NCBI GenBank assembly: GCA_001899315.1
Contig: MOYA01000003.1
Location: 530,814-581,056, forward strand
Direction: 5' to 3'
DNA from: Candidatus Obscuribacter phosphatis
GTDB taxonomy: Bacteria; Cyanobacteriota; Vampirovibrionia; Obscuribacterales; Obscuribacteraceae
DNA length: 50,243 nt
Positions 41,832 to 50,134 of this stretch are shown here, one piece after another. Position numbers and translations under genes: made by a program. Positions within the stretch are counted from its first letter, which is position 1; every line of letters begins with the position of its first letter. The notes beneath the pieces were generated by a model. It did not search any database. It was not told the origin of the DNA and worked only from the letters and a program-made list of their open reading frames with translations.

Positions 41832-42629
41832 ATGTTCGAATGGGACGCCGATCTTTACAGCCAGTTCTTGCAAGAGCGCACCAGACCGGCTCTTGAACTA
41901 ATAATGCGGGTGCCCCTTGCCCCTCAGCATGTAAGCAAAGCTATCGATCTTGGCTGTGGACCAGGCAATAGCAGTCAAATTGTCAAAAAGCGCTTTGCCC
42001 AAGCAGCGGTGTTGGGTATCGACAACAGCGCCGAAATGCTTGAGCAAGCCCGCAGAGACCACCCTGACATAAGTTTTGCCTTGGGTGACATAGGAAAATT
42101 TGAGAGTTTTGAAAGTAAAGATGGTTATGACCTGATTTTTTCAAACGCTGCCCTGCACTGGGTTGAAGATCACCAAAGCCTTTTGCCGAAACTATTTGAA
42201 GCGTTAAAACCCGGCGGCTGCCTGGCGATCCAGATGCCGAACAATCACAACGAAGAAACCCATAAAGCCATGCGCACAACCGCATTGCTTGGCAAATCGC
42301 AAGGGCTCTGGCAAGCAGACTTGACTGCCGTCAGACAAGAAGTGCCGGTGCTGAGCGCCGAGCAGTACTATGAAATTTTACTGCCTTTAGCCAACCATAT
42401 CGATATTTGGCAGACCCGCTACTATCACGTTATGGACGGCGCTCAAGGCGTGGCAAAATGGCTCTCAGGCACCGGCATGCGACCCTTCCTCGCCCCTCTC
42501 GATACAAAAGAGCAAGAGCACTTTCTCAAGCTCTACTGCGATGAAATAAACCGCACCCTGCCCCCGCGCAGCGACGGCAAAACCCTCATGCCGTTCCCCA
42601 GACTCTTTGTGGTCGCCGTCAAATGCTAA
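41832..42629 (+). CDS. tam: trans-aconitate 2-methyltransferase-like protein
   Basis: 265 residues. SAM-binding motif IDLGCGPGNSSQIV (38-51), acidic motif GIDNSAEML (62-70) and motif post-I DGYDLIFSNAALHWV. Family-specific features at both ends fit Tam: WDADLYSQFLQERTRPALEL at the start, WQTRYYHVMDG and SGTGMRPFLAPL in the middle, LMPFPRLFVVA at the end. Tam methylates trans-aconitate formed spontaneously from cis-aconitate, removing a TCA-cycle inhibitor. The link to the preceding glycosyltransferase is positional only. Confidence 0.9.
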   Translation: MFEWDADLYSQFLQERTRPALELIMRVPLAPQHVSKAIDLGCGPGNSSQIVKKRFAQAAVLGIDNSAEMLEQARRDHPDISFALGDIGKFESFESKDGYDLIFSNAALHWVEDHQSLLPKLFEALKPGGCLAIQMPNNHNEETHKAMRTTALLGKSQGLWQADLTAVRQEVPVLSAEQYYEILLPLANHIDIWQTRYYHVMDGAQGVAKWLSGTGMRPFLAPLDTKEQEHFLKLYCDEINRTLPPRSDGKTLMPFPRLFVVAVKC

Positions 42630-42648
42630 AACAAACGAGAAAAGCGAA

Positions 42649-43182
42649 ATGAACAACGAAACACTGCTATATGCAGGCTTCGGCGCCTTCAGTGCCGCCT
42701 TTTTGCTGACCTTTGTGGTTCGGGTGATCACCACAGAGCGCGAAAACCGGCTCAAGCGCCCCTCTCGCCCCATTGGGAAAGTTTCTATCAGCAAAGAAGA
42801 CGCCGAAAAAATCGCTATATTGTTGAAAAACAACAAACGCCTCGAAGCATTAAAACTACTGAGAAGCAGCAGCGGCAGAGACCTTAAAAGCTCAAAGGAA
42901 ATCATCGATAGAGTTGCCGCGGGCAATTCACTTTTAGAGATGGTGAGCTTCAAGGAAGAGTCAGAGTCAGCAGATGGGGCAGACCATACAGACAGTTCAA
43001 ATGAGCTAGACAGGGCAGCAGGCAGTCAGTCAGCAAACAAGTCAATTAGTGCCGAGTGCAGAAAAGAAATTGCCAGACTGGTCGAAAAAGGGCAAAAACT
43101 TCAAGCACTCAAGGTCTACAGACAAGCAACCGGTCTTAGCTTGAAAGATGCAAAAGATGCCATCGAAGCCGGCGAATTCTGA
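42649..43182 (+). CDS. membrane protein with two ribosomal L7/L12-C-terminal-like helical repeats
   Basis: About 177 residues from the ATG at 42649. Transmembrane helix at 6-27 (LYAGFGAFSAAFLLTFVVRVI). Then two related segments: IAILLKNNKRLEALKLLRSSSGRDLKSSKEIIDRV (about 57-91) and IARLVEKGQKLQALKVYRQATGLSLKDAKDAIEAGEF (about 141-177). These match the KALKLLREATGLGLKEAKD-type helical hairpin of L7/L12. They are separated by a Ser/Asp/Glu-rich linker. A membrane-anchored tandem of this motif is unusual; function unknown. Confidence 0.75.
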   Translation: MNNETLLYAGFGAFSAAFLLTFVVRVITTERENRLKRPSRPIGKVSISKEDAEKIAILLKNNKRLEALKLLRSSSGRDLKSSKEIIDRVAAGNSLLEMVSFKEESESADGADHTDSSNELDRAAGSQSANKSISAECRKEIARLVEKGQKLQALKVYRQATGLSLKDAKDAIEAGEF

Positions 43183-43283
43183 ATTGCCCTCACAGAAAGG
43201 CAAAACAATCTTCATAAGTCCCAAATAATTGCTTTACATTCATCGGGTTTGATGAATGTACAAGCCCAGACGAGGACAGAACA

Positions 43284-44111
43284 GTGAAACGAAAGACCTA
43301 CTTAAGCACAAGAACGCGCAAGACTTTACTAGTGTGTATGGCTCTCTCAGGAATCCTTGCTATGACCAATCAGAAAGCTCTGGCGCAATCAGACCCCTCA
43401 CTGACTGTAAACCTCGACGAAATGGGCTGCGGCGATGACTGCCCGCCGCCTCCCGGTGGTGGTGGCGGCTTCGGACCTCCCGGCGGCGGTGGCGGCTTCG
43501 GTCCTCCCGGCGGCGGCGGTGGCTTCGGACCTCCCGGCGGTGGTGGTGGCTTCGGACCGCCCGGTGGTGGACAGTTTGGAGCCAGCAGAGGCGGAGCCGG
43601 TCCAAGAGGCGCCATGGGCGGACCTATGGGTCAGATGGGTCAGATGGGCAGACCGGGTGGCCCCATGGGTCAAATGGGAGGACCAATGGGTCAGATGGGC
43701 GCCCACATGGGCGGACCGATGGGCTTGCCACTTGCCGAATTAGACCTGAGCGAAGCCCAGATGGAAAAAATCTCGGCTCTGCGCAGCAAAACCCAGGACC
43801 AGACGGCGCCTATCCACCTCAAACTGCAATCGCTAGAAAGAGACTTCCGCTCGGCTCTAGTTGGCTCAAAACTCGACCAAAACGAGCTCAGGCGGCTGCG
43901 CAGCGAGATAGCATCACAAAAGCAAGCCTTAGACGACACAATGAGCGACAGCATGGTAAAAACAGCTGAAATTCTCACCCCAGAACAAAGACAGAGCCTA
44001 AAGAGCTCTATGAACAGAGCGGAATTCGGCGGCGGCTTTGGCAAGCGCGTGCAGGCAAGCAGCACAACCAGCACAACCACAAAAGCACGCCAAACAAAGG
44101 CGCAGAACTAA
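43284..44111 (+). CDS. secreted Spy/CpxP-like protein with Gly/Pro repeats
   Basis: 275 residues from a GTG start with GAGGA about nine nt upstream. Signal peptide ending near ALAQ. A Gly-rich region contains four exact-length 9-residue repeats of type GGGGGFGPP (27 bp each) and then GPMGQMG repeats (about 110-145). The C-terminal helical half is Spy/CpxP-like: LSEAQMEKISALR, then LDQNELRRLRSEIASQ, and LTPEQRQSLKSSM near the end (LTxxQ motif). Family members are periplasmic chaperones or metal-stress proteins; the Gly-rich arm is an addition. The terminator at 44147 follows. Confidence 0.88.
   Translation: MKRKTYLSTRTRKTLLVCMALSGILAMTNQKALAQSDPSLTVNLDEMGCGDDCPPPPGGGGGFGPPGGGGGFGPPGGGGGFGPPGGGGGFGPPGGGQFGASRGGAGPRGAMGGPMGQMGQMGRPGGPMGQMGGPMGQMGAHMGGPMGLPLAELDLSEAQMEKISALRSKTQDQTAPIHLKLQSLERDFRSALVGSKLDQNELRRLRSEIASQKQALDDTMSDSMVKTAEILTPEQRQSLKSSMNRAEFGGGFGKRVQASSTTSTTTKARQTKAQN
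43454..43561. repeat. 27-bp tandem array, 4 units, coding
   Basis: Units begin at 43454, 43481, 43508 and 43535, each exactly 27 bp (CGGCGGCGGTGGCGG... type). They encode GGGGGFGPP and keep the frame. Weaker 21-bp units encoding GPMGQMG follow. Confidence 0.9.
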
Positions 44112-44146
44112 CAAGCTTTTCGAGAAAGACGCAAGAGAGAAGACTG

Positions 44147-44207
44147 GACTCCGGGTAAATATATACTGGGCGGAAACGCTCAGTGTATTTATCCGGGGTC
44201 TTGTTTT
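44147..44207 (+). terminator. strong intrinsic terminator after the Spy-like gene
   Basis: The stem runs from GACTCCGGGTAAAT (44147-44160) to ATTTATCCGGGGTC (44187-44200), with further pairing of TATACTGGGCG and CGCTCAGTGTAT around a GAAA loop. TTGTTTT follows at 44201-44207. The long stem and T-rich run make this convincing. Confidence 0.88.
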
Positions 44208-44222
44208 GTAAGATTTTGAGCG

Positions 44223-45686
44223 ATGTCCAACCTGAAGCCCTCTGAAAGCGAGCATATAAAGCCATTTGACGCGTCCACTGACAGCGGCAGACAAGAAAGC
44301 CGTGTCTTGCTTGCTCAAAGTGCCTTTGCCGACCTCGGCCCCGCGCAAAAGAAAAGCGGCGAATTTAGCTTGGGTGTCACCAAAGACAAGTTGCCTGACT
44401 TGGGCGCGATGTTCGATAAAGACCCACAGTTTGAAAAACGTTTCTTTGCCCTCACCGGCGACGGCACTGTTGTAGAGCCGCCTCTAGGTGGCATGGTCGC
44501 CCCCGATGCCTATAGAAACAATGCCATGCGAGAAATGATTGGCAAATTTGGTCAAGAGAGAGCGAAAGAGACTCTGGCAGCCCTTGAGCAAATGAGGGGA
44601 AAAGTAGATGGCTACGGTCATGAATTGAAAGTGAACGGCAGTGACGCCACCTTTGAAGAGCAAAACCGCCGGCTGCACAATTTGGCTGGGCTAATGAAGC
44701 CAGGCAAACTAGAAGAAGCCCAGGCTGTGGACAAGACACTCAAGGCTGAGGGCTATACCAAGGGGCTAAGCCTCGAACAAATGAATAACCCAGCCCTCAT
44801 GAAAGCGCTCAAAACACCTACCGAGCGCCAGGCATTTATTGAGCTGGAAAAAGCGGGGGCTTCAGCTGGTCGCTTTCTAAACGAGCACCCACAAAGCAAA
44901 GACAGCCTGCCCAGTCAAAATCTAGATGCCTACAAAAAATGGCAAGCAGGTGAAACCGAAAAAAACAAAAGAGCCGACAAACCGCTTGCTGACGAGCTTA
45001 AGGGTGCAGCCGAAGAGCCCGGCAAACATCTGGCTGAAGGTTTGAAAAAGAATCGAGTCTTGATGCTAGGCGAACAACACTCTGAAAATCCGCGCCTGCA
45101 AAAGTTTACTGCCGATTCAATCAAAGAGCTGCGGCAAGCCGGCGCCACCCATTTAGCTTTAGAGGTATCACCAGAGGTCTTGGCGCGCTATGACAAATCT
45201 AAAAACTTAAACGTTTTGCCAGAAGCCTTTCGCACCCGCGATTTTGCCAATATGATCGACCAAGCCAGAGCGGCAGGCATAAAAGTTGTCGGCGTCGACA
45301 CCGGCACTGGTGATAGAGACGCCAAAACCTATCAAGAGAGAGACAACACAATCGCCGTCGGCATCAAAGGTATGCTCGACCAAGACCGCCACAACAAAGT
45401 TGTCTTTTATGGTGGGCACATGCACGGCGCCGACACCACCCAGGGCGCCAATCGTTCAGCCGCAGATCTTTTGAGAGCCAAGGGCGTGCCAGTAATTACC
45501 GCCATGGAACAATCACCAAACACACCGCTCGACAAAGTAGCCCAGCTCGGCAAAGAAGCATCGAGACCCTTTGCTTTCTCGGTGCGCAAGACACCGCTCA
45601 TCGCTGAGACCGAGGTGCCACGCTTAGGCAACGATGTCATAGAAAAATACAAAAACTGGGACTCAGTTATCGTTTTTCCAAAGTAA
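44223..45686 (+). CDS. protein with C-terminal ChaN/EreA-like domain
   Basis: 487 residues. The N-terminal 270 residues are helical and hydrophilic, with no recognised domain (LGPAQKKSGEFSLG, MREMIGKFGQERAKETLAALEQ, LEQMNNPALMKAL). From about 275 the domain starts with RVLMLGEQHSENPRL (Glu284, His286), then THLALEVSPEVL (Glu314), GIKVVGVDTG and FYGGHMHGADTT (His399, His401). This set of Glu and His motifs fits the ChaN/EreA/TIKI heme-binding and metal-hydrolase superfamily. No signal peptide is visible. Start ATG at 44223, 16 nt after the terminator. Confidence 0.8.
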   Translation: MSNLKPSESEHIKPFDASTDSGRQESRVLLAQSAFADLGPAQKKSGEFSLGVTKDKLPDLGAMFDKDPQFEKRFFALTGDGTVVEPPLGGMVAPDAYRNNAMREMIGKFGQERAKETLAALEQMRGKVDGYGHELKVNGSDATFEEQNRRLHNLAGLMKPGKLEEAQAVDKTLKAEGYTKGLSLEQMNNPALMKALKTPTERQAFIELEKAGASAGRFLNEHPQSKDSLPSQNLDAYKKWQAGETEKNKRADKPLADELKGAAEEPGKHLAEGLKKNRVLMLGEQHSENPRLQKFTADSIKELRQAGATHLALEVSPEVLARYDKSKNLNVLPEAFRTRDFANMIDQARAAGIKVVGVDTGTGDRDAKTYQERDNTIAVGIKGMLDQDRHNKVVFYGGHMHGADTTQGANRSAADLLRAKGVPVITAMEQSPNTPLDKVAQLGKEASRPFAFSVRKTPLIAETEVPRLGNDVIEKYKNWDSVIVFPK

Positions 45687-45700
45687 GCAACTGCAGCGCA

Positions 45701-45774
45701 ACCAGCCTTTAGCCTTTCAGCATAGCCTCGGCAGCAAACCAGCCTTTAGCCTTTCAGTATAGCCTCGGCAGCAA
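45701..45774. repeat. 37-bp tandem duplication spanning the stop of the DUF2934 gene
   Basis: 45701-45737 and 45738-45774 differ at one position. The gene's TAA stop (45746-45748, minus) lies inside the second unit; the first unit repeats the same final codons beyond the stop. Confidence 0.92.
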
Positions 45775-46123
45775 ACCAGTCAGACACATCGCCGCCATGA
45801 GCAAAACCGCGTTTTTCCCAAAGGCTATAGGCAAGCACGGCTATGTCCTTAGCATCAGGCTGAAACTCGATCACCGAGCCCACAGCAGAGGGTGCGAGAC
45901 TGGCTTGATTAGCGTCAGCAGCAGGCGCTGTCGTTTCAAAAGCTTCATCGGCAATCACAATCGAACTAACTGCCTGCGATGCGACTTGAGCGGCGCCGGC
46001 CTTGCTGGCAGCCTTAGTTTTGGCGGCAGACTTTGCTTTAGTAGTCTCAGACTTTGTTTTAGTAGTCTCAGACTTCGCTTTGGTAGTCTTAGCACTCTGG
46101 CTTGTTTTCTCGCTGGCAGCCAT
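45746..46123 (-). CDS. DUF2934 protein with Lys/Ser/Thr-rich N-terminus
   Basis: 125 residues. The N-terminal 45 residues are repeats of the type TKAKSETTKTKSETTKAKS, probably disordered and basic. The C-terminal about 35 residues match DUF2934: IAVLAYSLWEKRGFAHGGDVSDWFAAEAIL. GGAGAAG precedes the ATG. DUF2934 has no known function; the basic tail could bind nucleic acid (inference). The 3' end is tandemly duplicated beyond the stop. Confidence 0.85.
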   Translation of the reverse strand: MAASEKTSQSAKTTKAKSETTKTKSETTKAKSAAKTKAASKAGAAQVASQAVSSIVIADEAFETTAPAADANQASLAPSAVGSVIEFQPDAKDIAVLAYSLWEKRGFAHGGDVSDWFAAEAILKG

Positions 46124-46375
46124 GATTCTTCTCCGGTTTCTGTCTCATCGACAATTAGATAAAGCGTTAGCCACGCCCTAATTGGCGATGGCGCTCTAAG
46201 AAATAGCACCTCGCGACCAAGAGGTCAAAAATAAGTCTTTCTCTTCGTTACGTTTGATAGCACAATATATACAAGCCTCTATATATGGTGCGGGGCAAAC
46301 TGGGTAAAAAAGTAAAGGCAAAGAAAGTAAAAGAGTCTAAATGAAAGAGCAAAATTGTCTTTGAGGTAAGCAGCC

Positions 46376-47962
46376 ATGAAAGTGAAAGCAAAAGACTCTT
46401 TCTTATGGCTTTCAGTGATTTTATCTTTTGGTCTGATGCCAGCTTGTTGCGCAGACCAAAACAGCAACATAGAACCGGCAGAGAACCCGGCAGAGAACTC
46501 AGCCATAAGCAGCGACCTAGAGCTGGCAGAGAAATTAAGCAAAATCAGAGACTGGCAAGGCTCTGTGCAAAAATACGATGCCGTGCTCAAAATTCAACCC
46601 GACAATGCCGAAGCCCTTGCCGGCAGGGGCTTTGCCTATAGCCACATAGGCGAATACAAAAAGGCGCTGCAAGACCTAAACAAGGCAATAGAGCTCGCCC
46701 CCGCAAGCGCCGACATTTTCACAAAACGCAGCCTGGTCTATTTTTGGATGCGTCGGTTTGATCTTTACAAGGCTGATGCTGAAAAAGCTCTTTCATTGAC
46801 CAAAGAGGCGCCTAAAGACACCGACAGTTTGCTCTATTATGCAAACATGCTCGATGCTGTCAAAAGAAGCGACGAAGCAAAAGCAATATATGAGCGGGTC
46901 TTGGCAGACTACAAGGACAAACAAGACCTTGAGTCTCTAGTCTTTCGCGCGCGCGCCAGCCGATCTTTAGGCCTTAATAAAGATGCCGTTTATTTTCTTA
47001 CTATGGCTATCAAGCTGGCGCCTAACCTATTAAACCTCTATGAAAAGCGCGCCTATTGCTATATGTCGCTCAATCGCTGGGAGCTTGCCATAGCAGACTT
47101 TAATCAGTGGGCAAAAGAACCCACGCCAGAACCCATGAATTATTCCATCTTGGCTTATTGCTATTTCTGTCAAAGGCAGTACAAAGAGGCAGTTGAAAAC
47201 TACACTAAAGCCTTAGAGTTTGACCCTGATTTTCACCAGTTATACCTAGAAAGAGGCAGAGCCTATCATGCCTTACAAGATCACAAAAATGCTCTTAATG
47301 ACTTTGAAAAATCTATAGAGGCCGACAAAGAAAATGCAGATTCCTACAAAGAAAAAGCGGGTGTCTTGCTCTGTATGCAGATGCCTAAAGAAGCCCTCGA
47401 ACAAGCAAATGAGGCACTCAGTCTAAACCCTAAAGTGAAAGACGGCTACTTTACCCTTGGACAAGCCCAGTTTGGCGCTCACAATTACAAAGATGCAATC
47501 GAATCTTTGACCAAAGTCATAGATTCAAACGACCAAGCTGATAACGCATTTTTCTGGCGAGGGCTTGCATATAGAGAGCTAAAGCAATACGAACAAGCCG
47601 TGAAAGACTTTAATTCAGCGACTCTGCTATACAAACATGACCCCAGATATTTCTGTGCACGCGGCGCGGCTCAAGCTAGTCAGCATAACTATCAAAAGGC
47701 AATAGTAGACTGCACTCAGTCAATTGCAATAGCTCCACAACGCGTCCACCCATATTTAACCAGAGGGCTTTCGTATGCCAGACTAGGCAGGTATCATCTG
47801 GCTCTCAGAGACTTAAGCCAGGCAATTAAGAAATATCCTAAATATGGCGATGCCTATTATCAGCGCAGCCTGGTGCACCGAAAGCTCGGCATGAGAACCA
47901 GAGCAAAGAAAGACATGCAAGCAGCAAAGAAATATGGCTATGGTGATCCGGCGGCGATGTAG
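46376..47962 (+). CDS. secreted TPR protein
   Basis: 528 residues. N-terminal signal (FLWLSVILSFGLMPACCADQ), with Cys residues that could form a weak lipobox. From about 55 to the end there are about 11-12 TPR hairpins of the 34-residue type (GRGFAYSHIGEYKKALQDLNKAIEL, AYCYFCQRQYKEAVENYTKALEF, GRAYHALQDHKNALNDFEKSIEA, GLAYRELKQYEQAVKDFNSATLL, GLSYARLGRYHLALRDLSQAI). An envelope interaction scaffold; partners unknown. GAGGT lies eight nt from the ATG. Confidence 0.9.
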   Translation: MKVKAKDSFLWLSVILSFGLMPACCADQNSNIEPAENPAENSAISSDLELAEKLSKIRDWQGSVQKYDAVLKIQPDNAEALAGRGFAYSHIGEYKKALQDLNKAIELAPASADIFTKRSLVYFWMRRFDLYKADAEKALSLTKEAPKDTDSLLYYANMLDAVKRSDEAKAIYERVLADYKDKQDLESLVFRARASRSLGLNKDAVYFLTMAIKLAPNLLNLYEKRAYCYMSLNRWELAIADFNQWAKEPTPEPMNYSILAYCYFCQRQYKEAVENYTKALEFDPDFHQLYLERGRAYHALQDHKNALNDFEKSIEADKENADSYKEKAGVLLCMQMPKEALEQANEALSLNPKVKDGYFTLGQAQFGAHNYKDAIESLTKVIDSNDQADNAFFWRGLAYRELKQYEQAVKDFNSATLLYKHDPRYFCARGAAQASQHNYQKAIVDCTQSIAIAPQRVHPYLTRGLSYARLGRYHLALRDLSQAIKKYPKYGDAYYQRSLVHRKLGMRTRAKKDMQAAKKYGYGDPAAM

Positions 47963-48348
47963 GTTTGTTGATTTAAGCTTGTAGATGGAGGCTCTTTGAT
48001 TTAGCTACAGGGCACGGTTAACTTCGCGCGCCTTGAAATGCAACCTCAAATTTATGCACTACAGTTACTTGATTGCCATCGCTCCAGACGAATCTTGGAA
48101 GCCTGGCACATACACCATTTCAATTTTGGCTACTAGTAAGAAGTTCGCAGAGTCAATTGCGGTGTCGAGTCAGCCTGCAGTATGGCGATAGAAGACTCGA
48201 CAATAAGGCGAAAAGTGCCTGCCGTCTTAACCACACTAACTTTTGCTGGTACAGGTCAAATCAAACCTAGTCAGGATAAGTGACAAGTGATTCAATTAGA
48301 ATTGCGAAAATGACCGCGGCAATAAGCTGATTAAGGGGAAGGCACACT
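47963..48348. other. intergenic region with a possible gene fragment
   Basis: 386 bp. The only coding-like stretch is 48054-48191. No tRNA or terminator is evident. Confidence 0.5.
48054..48191 (+). pseudogene. possible remnant or small ORF
   Basis: A 45-codon frame reading APDESWKPGTYTISILATSKKFAESIAVS, which looks like the final beta strands of a secreted or surface protein (the W-x-PG-x-Y-x-I pattern). It opens with ATG at 48054 but has no ribosome site, and the frame is open for about 45 bp upstream. Probably the tail of a decayed gene. Confidence 0.3.
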
Positions 48349-49503
48349 ATGAAGTCCATAAAGCTTCTGGGAACGACACTGGTTGCAGCGCTGCTAGCCC
48401 TCCAACTAAGTGGTTGCATACCTTTTGCTGGTCAAAATATTGGCTTTCTCGATAGGAATTTCGTTGAAAAGCTGCATAATCAGAGGGACGCTCAGCATAT
48501 TCGAATAGAGGAGCTAAGGGGTTTCTCTGAAGGTGTGGCGTGGGGTCAAAGAAGCGACGGGCATTTTGTCTTGCTTGACCATAGCGGCAAAACCAAGGCA
48601 TTTAAGGAGTTTCAGGTTTCAACCGTTTCAGACTTTTCAGAGGGATTGGCAGCGGTGCGAGAAAGAAAGATCGACGCACTCACCAAAAAAACAATAAATG
48701 GCGAAGTCGGATTTGTAGACCAAGACTTAAATTGGCGAATACCGCCAAGATTTACTAATTGCAATAGCTTTGCTGAGGGACTGGCAGCAGTCGAGATTGA
48801 TGGTGCTTGGGGATTTATAGATAGAGACGGAAAAGTGGCAATATCTCCACGATTTCAATCAGCAAGCGTTTTCTCTGAGGGCTTATGCGAAGTATGCATA
48901 ACAACTCCAACAGGAATCAAATCGGGCTTTATTGATCACTCTGGAAATTTTGTGATTGCCCCAAAATTCGATAAACTTTATGCTCACTTAGTGAGAAAAA
49001 CCAATCCGGGATGGGAAGAGCTAATGATGGATGGCTCAGAGTTGAGATTCGATGGTAGACCGATGATCGAGCACATTCCAGCTTTCGGGATCTTCAAGCA
49101 TGGTCTTGCGCCCGTTTGTATAGGCGGAAGAATTGGATTCATTGACCACCATGGAAAATTTGTCATTTCACCCAAATATGCCTATGCAAGCAGCTTCAGC
49201 GAAGGAAAGGCGATTGTTTCTGCAGATAGCCTAGAGAAGTTTGGTTTCATTGATGTCAAAGGCAACGTCGCTATTTCTGAGAAGTTTCGATTTGTGCTTC
49301 CATTCAAAAGCGGCTTAGCTTGCGGTATTGTCGGCTCTATAATGCGTGACGATTTTTCATACTTCAATCATGACGGCATTAAACAAGGTAGTTACAGTTC
49401 AAGATACTGTGGCAGCTTCTCTGAGGGTGTAGCACCCTTTGGAATGGGCACAGTAAACCCGCCTTGGTGGAATAGAGACGTGCCAATGTCTATGAGTATG
49501 TAA
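48349..49503 (+). CDS. WG-repeat lipoprotein
   Basis: 384 residues. Lipoprotein signal LLALQLSGC (Cys at about 22). At least five WG-type repeats with FSEGLAAV / FAEGLAAVEIDGAWGFIDRDGKVAISPRF, then FIDHSGNFVIAPKFDK, IGGRIGFIDHHGKFVISPKYAYASSFSEGKA and FGFIDVKGNVAISEKF. The repeats form beta-rich units whose function is unknown. GGGGAAGG precedes the ATG. The end converges with the 49511 gene, 7 bp apart. Confidence 0.88.
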   Translation: MKSIKLLGTTLVAALLALQLSGCIPFAGQNIGFLDRNFVEKLHNQRDAQHIRIEELRGFSEGVAWGQRSDGHFVLLDHSGKTKAFKEFQVSTVSDFSEGLAAVRERKIDALTKKTINGEVGFVDQDLNWRIPPRFTNCNSFAEGLAAVEIDGAWGFIDRDGKVAISPRFQSASVFSEGLCEVCITTPTGIKSGFIDHSGNFVIAPKFDKLYAHLVRKTNPGWEELMMDGSELRFDGRPMIEHIPAFGIFKHGLAPVCIGGRIGFIDHHGKFVISPKYAYASSFSEGKAIVSADSLEKFGFIDVKGNVAISEKFRFVLPFKSGLACGIVGSIMRDDFSYFNHDGIKQGSYSSRYCGSFSEGVAPFGMGTVNPPWWNRDVPMSMSM

Positions 49504-49510
49504 TGGAAGT

Positions 49511-50134
49511 TCACTTGAAGTGCTTGCCTTCAGACATGTTTATAGCTCTGCCTTGGGCACCGTGTAGAGTTTTGGGAATCTGCCCGTTTAACATAAGCTG
49601 AACTATTTGAAAATCTGGAGTATCCGGACGGCATCCTACAACCAAGCCATTGTGGCCGTATACAGCCCCATGGGTTACTTGATAGTTTTTGAGCCAATAG
49701 TCTAGCTCCGTCTCTGTCTTACAGTTATGAACACCTTCAAATGCAATAACATTCCGCCTTAAGCCTACAAATGTCCAGATGTTTTCAGCTCGATTGCCAG
49801 GATAATTTAGATTTCGGCCGTCGCCGCCCTTCAACTTCACCACTTCCTCATCCCAGGAATCACCAGCTGCACGCCTCCACCTATAGCGCCTGGTTTGATC
49901 GTCCAAAGACTCGATCTGCAATGTTGCAAATCGAGTGCTTGCTTCTAGCGAGGTCCCAGCAGGCAGAAGAGGCTTAGCATTAGGCGCCAGGGGAGGACAG
50001 TACGGGTGCAGAGTATTGCTAAGTGCTTCCTCTAAATAGACAATCATCCACAGGTTCGGCAAGTGAAAATGGCAGAACATTGCAAGTATGCTCACCAAGA
50101 AGATTCCGAAAAAGATGCAGCTCTTTCTTTTCAT
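49511..50134 (-). CDS. membrane-anchored hypothetical protein
   Basis: 207 residues. One hydrophobic helix near 5-32 (CIFFGIFLVSILAMFCHFHL, with LPNLWMIVYL after it) and then a soluble domain with recurring aromatic strands (RYRWRRAAGDSWDEEV, NIWTFVGLRRNVIAFEGVH, LDYWLKNYQVTHGAVYGHNGLVVG). Family not recognised. No close neighbour on its strand. The last 109 bases of the window hold no visible feature. Confidence 0.7.
   Translation of the reverse strand: MKRKSCIFFGIFLVSILAMFCHFHLPNLWMIVYLEEALSNTLHPYCPPLAPNAKPLLPAGTSLEASTRFATLQIESLDDQTRRYRWRRAAGDSWDEEVVKLKGGDGRNLNYPGNRAENIWTFVGLRRNVIAFEGVHNCKTETELDYWLKNYQVTHGAVYGHNGLVVGCRPDTPDFQIVQLMLNGQIPKTLHGAQGRAINMSEGKHFK

Noticed and set aside
43360-43706. 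Minus-strand Pro/Arg/His-rich frames
   Set aside because: Antisense of the Gly-rich repeat region of the Spy/CpxP-like gene.
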